64,000 nucleotides of DNA from Aspidiotus rigidus (taxonomy: Eukaryota > Arthropoda > Insecta > Hemiptera > Diaspididae). The stretch is from assembly GCA_035079385.1 (NCBI GenBank), contig JAVHKY010000059.1, positions 670,001-734,000 on the forward strand. The letters are read 5' to 3'. Every line of letters starts with the position of its first letter. Position 1 is the stretch's first letter. Shown in pieces: positions 54,542 through 64,000 of this stretch. The notes below the pieces were generated by a model. It was given only the letters and a program-made list of their open reading frames with translations. It did not search any database and was not told the DNA's origin. The translations under genes were made by a program, and so were the position numbers.

Positions 54542-56517
54542 ATGACGGTTAATGAGGATGTGGTTGAGGAAGGGGTGAGTGACGGTGTTGACGTTCATAA
54601 ATTCCATCCCTCCATCATAAATAATAGTCAGGTAGTGTTCAATAGTGACGAAACTGCCCTCCTCGAGAAAGGTTTGAAATTCATTCTGCCTCCCCTCAAG
54701 AATGATGAAACCTTGGCGAATGTTATTGCGGATTTTGCGGTTAAGATTGGTCCTGGTTTAAATATCAGAAAGACTGTGACGAATTAGTCCGTAATAACCC
54801 CCTCCCACGCATGTGTAATAAATTGGGAGGAGTGATTCAGGGTTTAAGGAGGAAGATGAAAGAGGGAGATTTGATCGTCACTAAGGCTGACAAGGGCAAC
54901 GCTGTTGTAGTGATTGAGAGATCGGCCTATTTTTCTAAGGTCCATGAAGTACAAGTTAGTGTCATCAACAGGAATGAGGCTGTTATCAAAACTCCTGCTT
55001 TGAAAAAAGCCCTCCTTGTTCCTAACCCCACACTCCCCCTCCTCTACGGGCTGCCCAAAGTGCATAAGAACAATACCCCGATACGACCCGTTGTTTCTTT
55101 CGTCTCCTCCCCCACATACCTCCTTGCCAAATTCCTGGACCGCTGGTTCAAAAATCTAATTGATTTTGAATCCCCTCATTCGGTCTTGAATTCGGCCTCT
55201 TTAACTGACGTCCTCAAGGATGTAAGTCTCCCCCCGGGAACGACCATCTGCTCGTTTGATGTTGTTGGTTTGTTCCCGAATATTCCTAAGGCTGCTACTA
55301 TCCAGCGTATGGGTGAGCTACTCGTCAAAGCCAATATTCCTCACAATGAGCTTCAGGAATTTTTCGATCTTCTGAATACTTGCTGGTCCCCCAACTACTG
55401 TAAATTTGAAGGGAAATTTTCCGAGTTCCCTGATGAAGTAGGGATCCCCATTAGATCACCACTAGGCTCTCTCATCTACGAAATTTTCATGTCTAAGTTT
55501 GAACTTCACCTCTTCTCTTCGAACCAGGTGTTACTTAATCATATTCACTATTGGCACAGGTACGTTGATGACGTTCTATGTACCTGGACTGGTCAGCCAG
55601 GCCTCCTTGGTGAGTTTCTGAGGTATCTCAATTCCTGGTACCCTTCCATCAAATTTACGTCGGAAATTGGGGTATTTTCCATTAACTTTTTGGCTTTATC
55701 GATCTCTATAATAGACGGTATCCATAAGTTTGGAATTTACAGGAAAGATACTACGACCGATATTTTAGTCCACGGTGGTTCGTTCGGTCCTGTTGCTCAC
55801 AAGATGGCTGCTTTTCATAGCCTAGTTCACAGACTGACTCGTATTCCTTTGAGTCAGTCTGCCTTCAAGAAAGAGTTAATCACAATAAAACACCTGGCAA
55901 GAGTGAATGGGGTCAATGTCGATGTTGACGTGATGGTTCGGAGGAAAGTTACGAGGAGCCTCCTGGATTCCACCACCTCCCTCCCCCGAGACACGATCCG
56001 TGATCGCCGTTTGCGTTGGATCAGTCTCCCTTTCCTGGGGAAGTTCTCCCTGCAATTGGGTCGGGCCCTTCGTCCGTTTGGCTTCAGACCCGCGTTTCAC
56101 AACCCTACCACAGTCAAGAGGTTGTTTGTGAGACTGAAGGACCCCATACCTGTCGATGAGAGGAGTGGTGTTTATAAGTTGGAATGTGAGGATTGTGGAA
56201 ATTTTTATATTGGTGAGACCAGCTGCCAAATGAAAGTTAGAGTAGCTGAGCACCTGAAGTCTTGGAAGAAGGGACACTTAGGGGAGTCAGCTTTCGCCGA
56301 TCACTTAATAAACAGTGGCCACAGCTTCCGCGAGAGATCCGAAAAGCTCCTCCATAAGGAGAATTCCTACCGTAAGCGCATCGCCCTCGAGAATATAGAG
56401 ATAATGCGTCATCTCAACACTGACGGTATCACTGTACTCAACTCGTACATTCCGGAAGATGTCCTGATCGAACTGGTTTATGACTCACACCGTGATTTCT
56501 CGTTTGGACGATCTTAA
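54542..56517 (+). CDS. PLE A RT + GIY-YIG, near-complete (81 + 568 residues, one frameshift)
   Basis: A first frame (54542-54787) covers VVEEGVSDGVDVHKFHP to IGPGLNIRK. A frameshift near 54770-54790 leads to the second frame (54811-56517), which is continuous to a TAA stop. It shows ADKGNAVVVIERSAY, YGLPKVHKNNTPIRPVVSF, CSFDVVGLFPNIP (motif A), GIPIRSPLGSLIYEIFM (motif B), HRYVDDVLCTW (motif C) and a long linker. It ends with GIY-YIG: SGVYKLECEDCGNFYIGET, with R and H residues in KVRVAEHLKSW. About 20 residues after KVHEV are missing relative to the copy at 12.9 kb. Motif B lacks the usual MGSPLSP wording. The RT and endonuclease catalytic signatures are otherwise intact, so this is the best-preserved PLE A here. 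Confidence 0.88.
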
Positions 56518-56559
56518 TACCTCATTCTTCTCATTTGTTCGTCAGTTGCTTTCATTTCA

Positions 56560-56660
56560 GCCTTGAAGATGGTTTATTAACCGAAAGCGCTCGTCGTCTT
56601 TTATTTTTCTGCGGTTTGCATGCTTTACTCCACGTCGGAGTATTCGTCTTTCGCGTTATT
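56560..56660 (+). repeat. Right inverted terminal repeat of PLE A
   Basis: Contains the hammerhead-like core in sense orientation at 56562-56592, just downstream of the coding region. Confidence 0.85.
56562..56592 (+). ncRNA. Hammerhead-ribozyme-like core in PLE A right repeat
   Basis: TTGAAGA core variant, T, helix II GGTT/AACC around TATT, GAAA, palindromic helix III AGCGCT, C17. The layout is the same as the PLE B motif but every helix has different bases. Position 3 is T instead of C and helix I is not evident, so activity is uncertain. Confidence 0.5.
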
Positions 56661-56694
56661 ATGGATAGCCGTAACTTGAAGGAACGGATTCGTT

Positions 56695-57680
56695 TAATAG
56701 GAAGGGGACTTGGAAAAATTTCGACTCTTGAACTATATATGATAGGAGGGGGACTTGAAAAATTTTCGACCCTCTAGTCATGATAGGAAGGGGACTTGGA
56801 AAAATTCCTACCTCCGAACTTTGTATGATAGAAGGGGGACTTGAAAAAATTTCGACTCTCGAGCTATATATGATAGGAGGGGGACTTAGAAAAATTTCGA
56901 GCTCTATATGCTAGGAAGGGGACTAGGAATAAACGACGGCTTCCTTAACGAAGTTAAACGATGGGATTTGGTATTGAAAATTCAAGGAAGCCTAGACCTA
57001 GATAAAGCTAGTATAAAGAAGGCCTAGACCTACTATTAGCCCAGTTTGAGAGTCTAAATTTTTCTCGAATCTCCAGCTATATAATTATGATAGCTCGATA
57101 GTTGAAATTTGTCCAAATCCCTTCCATATCATAAATTCATCGAGAGTCGAAATTTTTCCAAGTCCCCCTCTTATCATATAAAGCTTTTGCCTGAAGTTTT
57201 TCCATGTCCCGAAAATGATGACGTGACAACTTGAACGCGCTGCAATTTCAAGGGAGCCGTCGTCTTTTCAAGTCCCCTCCTATCATATATGGCTCGAGAG
57301 TCGAAATTTTTCCAAGTTTTTCGCTGGACGGCGCACGGCAAATTTCTCAAAAAGCCCCCCATAAAACAGGTTCCCTGTTAAAATTCCTGCCTCCGAGCTA
57401 TATATGATAGAAAGGGGACTTGGAAAAATTTCGACTCTCGAGCTATGTATGACAGGAAGGGGACTTGGAAAAATTCCTACCTCCGAGCTATATATGATAG
57501 AAAGGGGACTCGGAAAAATTTCGACTTTCGAACTATATATGATAGGAGGGGGACTTTGAAAGACGGCGGCTCCCTTGAAATTGCAGCGCGTTCAAGTTGT
57601 CACGTCATCATTTTCGGGACTTGGAAAAACTTCAAGCGGAAGCTCTATATGATAGGAGGGGACTTGGAAAAATTTTTCGG
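56695..57680. mobile_element. MITE cluster with 46-bp minisatellite
   Basis: 56700-56930 and 57385-57670 are minisatellite. 56932-57378 is a CAGGGAACCTG-family MITE (AACGACGGCTTCC start, CATAAAACAGGTTCCCTG end, left CAGGGAACC segment missing). A TGCAATTTCAAGGGAGCCGTC segment (57240, inverted at 57565) and a GGGTTCGCCTGCAATGGC end at 57676 belong to the GCGGGTTCCCC family. Confidence 0.7.
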
Positions 57681-59754
57681 TCAGCGGGTTCGCCTGCAAT
57701 GGCATCTAATTTTTCTTTGCTTGAATGTTTATAGTGATAAGATACTGGTGACACAGATGACGTTGAGCTGTGATGTACTCATACACATGGGACTCTGATT
57801 CGAGTCAGAATTTATAAACCATAATTTCATAATTTTTTACCTCGTACACGACGAATCTCGATCAGGGTTGCAATATCTAAAGTGATGTTGATCCAACTCG
57901 GCATAAGTTTTTAAATTTGAATCACAACACTATTATGGATGATGGTTCGTTAAAAAATTAAAACAGAAAATATATACGAGTATCGACTTTTGCCAAATTC
58001 GAAAGGTTGACTGCATCATTGCAGGACGCGGTAAAATACGCCACTTCGAACAATTCGCGAGCGAACAAAGAACGTCAAAAAAAAAAAAAAAGCTCGGTCG
58101 ACCGAACGAGAATGAGAAAAATCGTTCACGGGCAGATAACTGAAAGAGAAGATTTTCAGTCTCTATCGCTACTTTCCATCTCATTTAACCCTTCTTCTGT
58201 TTCGATTACGTCGCTTCGAAAACTACGAATTCAACTTTACGTACTACCCTACGTATATTGAATTAGGATTGGAGCTATTCTTGCAAAAATGTGAGTACAT
58301 TACTACCATATTATTCGAACTAACTGGTTTACATAGTAAAATACGGTTCGAGGAAGCTATACATGGATCGCAAATATGATAGAAGCAACAAGATGGAATG
58401 GAAATGATAAAAGACTCTGTTTTGGCCACATCACGTTAATGCGAAAAAAATGCCCTTCGCCGAAACGATGTATTTTTTTATTTTCGCGCAGCAAAACAAA
58501 GGAACTCGACTCATGAGTTTTCTTGAATTTTCCGCGCAATATTGCTTCATACTCTCCGGCGCGGCATAACGTTCGTTGTTCGTTTGGATGGTCTTTTGTT
58601 TTGTTCGATCTAGGCACATGTAACAAACTTGCACCAACAAAGAGAAAGTTTTCCATACGTAGTATGGCATCAACAGTATAAATGTAAATTTCACGTACAG
58701 ATTTTTTTGTGAAGTGGCTCGTAAAATTTTGCTCTCTAAATTCGCAAAATTTTATCGCGTTCAAGAAAAAATTGTTTCCAGGGTGAATTTCGACCAAAGC
58801 TACATTATCTATTGTCTGGTGAAGGCATGTAAAGATACTTTTGAGCACGTGTACACTCACATCTGCACTAGTATCGACTGTACAAGGCGTTTTCTGACTG
58901 GAATGGCGTAGAAAGTTTATAACGATAAACCTTTAGCAAAATTCCTTGTTCCTATCAATCACATAACATGCAGCGGTCTCTGACCACTCTAAAGCTTGAG
59001 CTCATTTTTGATCAGCTTTTAAGCGGATAAAAAGTCGGTCATTCGCTGCATCATTAGAAACAAAGCCAGACGATGAAAAGAACGCCGAGTAGCTGTGTTT
59101 TAAAAACTGATTTTTGTGCGGATTTTTTTGGCTTAAAACCGTTTTGGAACCATATTGTAAAGCTCCGGAGTCATATTATCTCGCTCTAGAGTTGATTTGT
59201 ATTGTTCTGCAGCTATTTTGAAGCGGTTGAAACTGTTGAAATACGAGTAATATTAGATAGATATAGGTTATGTTATGATCTAGGCCTACAATGAAGGTTT
59301 AACTTACTACACCAGCCTTTTGATACAATCAAAATCAATGTATCGGTATAATCGAAGTGGATGAATCGATATAATCGAGATTGATAATATTTTTACCTTG
59401 TATTTCTTTGCACGCCTAAAGACATACACATGATTCAATGTTTTTCCCTGAAGTGTAGGAATTTACCTAAACTTTTTCACACCTATGTGTTCTCATAATG
59501 CGTCTGCGCAGTCACAAAAAGTCTCCCTTGCGTTCGTTTACTCCTGTCCCTTGTAGAGGTTTCATGGCAGGGTGTCTAACAAAATCAAATTTCAGAAATA
59601 AATGACTTTTAGATGACCTCCCCCCCTCTGCTCCCTTTTCCACATATTGCTATGAATGCTGTAATGCTACATACTTACTTACGGGATAAATTTGTTGAAC
59701 GTCATAAGGTATTGAACACCATTCTTTTATTATAACAACAGACTTCCTTTTTTT
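57681..59754. other. No gene or repeat family recognised
   Basis: Frames at 57933-58911 on both strands are short, overlap each other and show no domain. An A-run occurs at about 58079. Confidence 0.4.
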
Positions 59755-60220
59755 AGCGGGGATCCCACTATCCCTTTTGTTGGGGGGGTACTTCCAGGAA
59801 ATTTTCGTCTGCAAGCGCGAGCGAGGTTAATGACGTCACGAAGAGGGGAGGGGGACTTGGAAAAATTTCGACCCTTTGGCCATATGTGATAGGAAGGAGA
59901 CTTGGAAAAATTCTTACCTTCGAGCTATAATATATGATAGGAGGACTTCGAAAAATTTCTGCCTCCGAGCTATATATGGTAGGAGGGGGACTTGAAAAAA
60001 TTTCAACCCTCTAGCCATATATGATAGGAAGGGGAGTTGGAAAAATTCCTACCCCTGAGCTTTATATGATAGGATTGGGACATGGAAAGACGACGGCTTC
60101 CTTGAAATTGCAGCGCGTTCAAGTTGTCACGTCATGATTTTCAGGACTTGGACTAGGGGACTCGGGACAGCGGGTTCCCCGCTGCCATTGCAGTCCGGCG
60201 ATGGCATCTAGTTTTTTTCT
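59755..60220. mobile_element. MITE (GCGGGGAACCCGC family) with minisatellite
   Basis: The left end is AGCGGGGATCCC (59756). The right end is CAGCGGGTTCCCCGCTGCC (60166) followed by the GATGGCATCTAG extension. Minisatellite units lie at 59850-60090, and the CGACGGCTTCCTTGAAATTG segment and a TGACGTCA (about 59832) are inside. Confidence 0.65.
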
Positions 60221-61299
60221 TTTCTTTTTTCAAGCAGAAATTCGCCGAGTTTGCATTAAATTTTGACATCACTTCCAAGTCCGAAAAATAATTAAAATTC
60301 GGAAAGAATTTTTGATGTCCTCTAGGAAAAGAAACCAAAGTCTGGAGAACTGAAGAGACCCAATACCAAACCAGATGAACGCAATGTACAGAAAGAAACT
60401 AAGTTTTGTACATGGACAAAATTAACACTCTCTAGCCTCTAGCAATAATTTAAAAAGTCATCATTATTAATGATCAGAATACATAATTATTATACTTCAT
60501 TCAAGTCTTACATTTTTGACTTTCTTTTTTATGAAATAATTATTTTTCAATTTTTGGAGAATCCTGCTGAAAATAGATTATGTACTTTGAATGACTTAAG
60601 TGACCTAAATGGCTGTTAAACACCCTGTGTCAGTGTAAATCTCTTATGTGTACAGGTTGTCACAAAAATGAAAATCTCATTATGTGAATGATTGTCATGA
60701 AAATTCTCCTTTGTATAACGGTTGTCACAAAAAATTTCTTATGTGCGCAACAAATTTCTCCTACTTGCACTGATGAAACATACAAAATCTCCTATGTGTT
60801 AAATGAATTTCTCCTATGTGTATCGACAGAAAAGTGGAAAATCTCCTATGCGCATAAATTACCAAAAACAAAGACTTCTATTCGAAAAATCTTCACAAAT
60901 TGTTTACAGACAAATTATTTGATGTTTCCGTCGTATTAAGCAACAATCCCCGTCGCATTTGTTAGTTATACCCCACAGGACAGTTTTTTTCATGTTCTGA
61001 AAAATTTACTTTTTGGCACAAGGGAGGTTTTTTTGTAACAACAACAATAGGCATTCTCATAAAATCTTTCTATTCAGTTTTTTGGTAATTGCATTTTGTT
61101 CCAAATATGAAAAGCCAAAGTTGGGTGAGATTAAGGCTTCTATCAATTTGTTTTATAATATCATTTTACTTCAGACACCAAACCAAAACAGAGAAAGAAA
61201 CTATTGTAGGTTTGGCAACGCTGCTGTTGTTTTTTGCCTCCCTTTTTTTGTTCATTTGCTTTTTTGTACAAGTTGTGTCTGTCAGAATTGAGAATATAG
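60221..61299. other. Unassigned; degenerate TCTCCTATGTG repeats
   Basis: 60640-60860 repeats (A)ATCTCCTATGTG-like units five to six times at irregular spacing. Nothing coding was recognised. Confidence 0.4.
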
Positions 61300-62255
61300 T
61301 CTTACTAGCGGTTGGCAGCGCGCCTCCGGCGCGCCTGACCACCAGCTATGTGTTGAGTAGATATCAGTGTTTTGTAAATATTTCGATTTTAACGGTAAGA
61401 GCTGAGTTGACAGGTAAGGGCTGTATTGCAGCAAAAAACGGACTAATTCATGAACCGTCGCAATGATTAAGGAAATAGATGGACAGTAGGTAAAAAGCCT
61501 GCCATATCCCCGAAGCATTACATCAGTCTGTGTAGAGGCATGAGACGAACTCAGTCGTTTCCAATATGAGAAACCGGATGTAATTTTCTTAATTCTTTCT
61601 CGAACCCAGTACCTTTTCTTAGGTAGTTTCAAACTCTGACGACGATATTTACCTAATGTATAGTTACTCGTCACAAAAGAAGAGCAAATTTTCAAGAAAT
61701 TATTTTAAATAAACGTCTCCTTTCAAAATCGAAAATTGGATACGTAAAACTCGAATAGTCTCTGTAGATTCATCCAGAGCAACCGGTTTAAATGCTCTCT
61801 CTCTGTAAACACAATGATCTTGAATACGCATCAGTCAAAATACCAATAGTTCCAAAATTTCCTCCTAAAAATCTGGAATTGGGCTCATTCGAAAGGAAAT
61901 TAAAGGGGCAACAATTTTTGTTCTCTTCAATTTTTCATAAAAATGAGTAAAACTCGAGTTATCACCATAACTTAATTTTTATAACTGCGCCGCTCAACGC
62001 GTTTGAACGGTAACGTTGGAACAACGCGTTCGATGGCAAGCTACACCACCACGTTTTTTTATATTGAAAAAAGTCATTGTTTTCGCCCTTTTTTGAAATT
62101 ACTCAGCACCTCCCCGTCAAATTTTTATTTTTATGAGTCTATGTGCTGCTCTGGGATGAGGACAATATATCCTGAAAGTTTGAAAGCGATCGGCCCAGTA
62201 GTTCTCGAGTTATAAACAGACAGGAGGACGGACAAACTTTCTGCTTTATATATTA
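61300..62255. mobile_element. Non-autonomous transposon-like stretch (class uncertain)
   Basis: It starts near a CTAGCGG box with a strong GCGCGCC-TCC-GGCGCGC hairpin (61316-61336). It ends with CCCAGTAGTTCTCGAGTTAT, GACAGGAGGACGGACAAAC and a TATATATTAG tail, the kind of terminal wording common to dispersed insect repeats. A minus-strand frame at 61282-61695 includes LPKKRYWVRERI, faintly like the start of PIF/Harbinger transposases, but nothing else supports that. Confidence 0.4.
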
Positions 62256-62312
62256 GAAGATTAGAATTTTGAACCTTTTTTATTCGTTGAAATTTTTCTT
62301 ATTTCACAACAG

Positions 62313-62658
62313 GTTATGGACCTACACTACCTATGAATTTAGATGAGATTAGGAACTTGTCAGCAGCACAAGATTTACCCATTATTTGTCTCGGCAGGAA
62401 GAATAATACCTGAATGGAGGTTTGTGATCAAATTAATAATCTGCCAGGAAAAAGTTGAGAACAAGAAGAAAAGAGATACAGTTGAAGACATTGATTTGAA
62501 GACAATGACATTAATTGCAACTAGTATGCACAATTATTGAAAGTGTTACGCACATTGAAATGCTTGAGAAGTTGGACTGCTTGTATGGAGAATGTAAGGA
62601 TGATTTGGAACAATTATATACCGCATTCCAGATTAGAAAGAAATTTTATGGACAATAG
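62313..62658 (+). pseudogene. Two short coding-like fragments, unrecognised
   Basis: After TTTCACAACAG (62302-62312) the + strand reads GYGPTLPMNLDEIRNLSAAQ and on to a stop at 62411. In another frame 62530-62658 reads SVTHIEMLEKLDCLYGECK and on to KKFYGQ and a stop. Composition is protein-like, but frames do not join cleanly. They may be relics of a transposon gene or decayed exons. Confidence 0.25.
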
Positions 62659-62733
62659 ACTATTATTTTTCTCTTCAATTTTTCTCTAAAAGTATTTTTG
62701 TTCTGACGTATCAATTAATAATTGAAATCAGTA

Positions 62734-63010
62734 GGTGTAAATGTGAGGTACTGGGACACAATAAGTTGTCCTAGAACCACACCTTATTTCACAGGTGAAG
62801 GTCATTCACCTTCCCATTTGACATTCCATTGGTCCACATAACTACATGTGCACGTGCAGACCAATGGAATATCAAACAGAAAGGGGGAGTAGGTATAAAT
62901 GTGAGGTACTGGGATGTGATGAGCTGTCCTAGAACCACACCTTATTTCACAGGTGAAGGTCATTCACCTTTCTGTTTGACATTCCATTGGTGTGCATGTA
63001 CATATCAATG
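62734..63010. repeat. Tandem duplication, ~153-bp unit, with inverted parts
   Basis: AATGTGAGGTACTGGGA...GTCCTAGAACCACACC...GGTGAAGGTCATTCACCTT occurs at 62740 and again at 62898. Within each, CCATTGGT and ACCAATGG form inverted pairs. A further inverted, diverged copy is at 63680-63795. Confidence 0.7.
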
Positions 63011-63139
63011 GTCTTGTGCACAATGGTCCTAAGTAACATTTTCACAAAAATGTGTTTTATGATTGAAAAATGTTCATCAGGTCATCAGCTATCACCTTGT
63101 CTTGTTAGAATTGATAAAAACTTACCAGTTTTGTCACTA

Positions 63140-63450
63140 GAGAGCATTTCACAAGAGTGCTAAGTGCATGAATCAATTTCTCTTCCAGAACAAAGGTACT
63201 AAGTACATACAAAAAAAAATTTTAAAAATCACATGCTGTGATATGGGCGTGAATTCCCTCCCAATTTTGGTTGCATTTTACACCTGGCACCCTGTTCTAT
63301 GTACTCAAAATAATGAAGCGTAGCCAATTGGTGCAAGAATTTCTAGTTCTCAAAGGTGCTATTTGTGATACCTTTGGGAACATAAGTGCTAAGTGAATCA
63401 TTAAAGGTGCTAAGTGTAAAACACTAGTTAACAAAAGTGCTAAATGCACC
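63140..63450. repeat. Recurrent AGTGCTAAGTG motif, six occurrences
   Basis: (A)GTGCTAAGTG-like decamers occur at about 63151, 63196, 63353, 63385, 63405 and 63437 with irregular spacing, plus inverted forms near 63022 and 63645. Confidence 0.5.
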
Positions 63451-64000
63451 CTTTTTTTTTGACAATTGATAGTAGGGAAAAAATTAATCCTTGTTATTTA
63501 GTTTTATTTTTCAGAAAGGGTAATGTTGACAGCTTTTAAACCTGCTTTCACAAAGTTTCTATATTGAACAGTATTGCCTCAATCTGGATTGTAAAGTTAG
63601 GGAAAATTAAAAACGCTCTCCTGAAAAAACACATTTTTGTGACTTAGCACCATTGTGCACGAGACCATCGATATATAGTTATGTGGACATGACAAGTTGA
63701 CTTGTACATATGCAGACCAATGGAATATTAAATCGAAAGGTGAAGGTTCTAGGATAGCTCATCACCTCCCAGTACTGCACATTCACTTGCACTGAAACTT
63801 AAATGAAACGCATCTTTTTGCAAGCTTATTAAATTGGTTTGTCAGTGCATGGGCAAAAAAGCACATTTCCTTCATTAATCAATGACTCGAAAAATAATAT
63901 GTACTTTGAGAGAAAAACAGAAACAAAAATAATCTATCATCCATAAAATTTTCTTTCCAAGCGAGTTATTTCAAAAAATTTATGAAGCCGTTCTCGAGTT
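63451..64000. other. Right edge of window, no gene recognised
   Basis: Apart from the inverted repeat copy at 63680-63795 nothing is recognised. Confidence 0.4.

Larger units (their letters stand above)
54411..56660 (+). mobile_element. Penelope-like element A with 101-bp inverted terminal repeats
   Basis: 54411-54511 and 56560-56660 are reverse complements with about five mismatches (ATAACGCGAA... outer, CTTCAAG inner). Between them is a single PLE A coding region on the + strand. The 5' coding end is probably incomplete, because the frame starts directly after the left repeat. Confidence 0.85.

Noticed and set aside
61282..61695. PIF/Harbinger transposase on the minus strand
   Set aside because: Only a short KRYWVRERI-like phrase fits; no catalytic DDE motifs or continued similarity.

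Overview
This is arthropod, most likely insect, nuclear DNA. The evidence is AT-rich sequence, GT-AG introns, two recognisable metazoan signalling genes and dense invertebrate-type transposons. Species and order cannot be fixed from the sequence; a hemipteran is a guess only. About 5-7% is host coding sequence and most of the rest is nested repeats.

Host genes. (1) The 3' end of a GRAF-type RhoGAP lies at the left edge (+ strand, two exons coding for the terminal SH3 domain, stop at 930). (2) A three-exon gene for a small predicted secreted protein lies at 13715-15138 (+), with a possible alternative last exon at 15994-16161. (3) The last exon of an unrecognised gene (- strand, stop at 19706) is cut in two by an intact Copia retrotransposon at 20038-24482. 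(4) Eleven consecutive, phase-compatible exons (- strand, 38531 to 28545) code for 756 residues of a PI3K p85-like regulatory subunit: C1 domain, RhoGAP-like BH domain, nSH2, iSH2 coiled coil, cSH2. The start of this gene was not found. Candidate orphan exons lie near 24.8-25.8 kb and 52.4-52.6 kb.

Mobile DNA. Two families of Penelope-like element (PLE A and PLE B, reverse transcriptase plus GIY-YIG) account for five insertions. One PLE A is split: its 5' half is at 12341-13335 and its 3' half at 2690-3947, both on the minus strand. Between them sits an 8.4-kb element (here 'X') with about 1-kb terminal inverted repeats. X itself contains a 5'-truncated LINE, several MITEs, a foldback hairpin and an array of CRE-like palindromes. 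PLE B forms a head-to-tail partial dimer at 40.16-45.6 kb and a decayed copy at 53.16-54.39 kb, which abuts a PLE A with 101-bp inverted flanks (54411-56660). A second foldback element with internal tandem repeats spans 47221-50209. MITEs carrying a shared minisatellite of about 46 bp recur across the window.

Most striking: three unrelated-looking loci (42.5 kb, 56.6 kb, 14.8 kb) carry hammerhead-ribozyme-like cores with different but self-consistent helix sequences, two of them in PLE termini. Other points are the nested history that can be reconstructed around the split PLE, the C1-containing p85, and the very young Copia insertion inside an exon.
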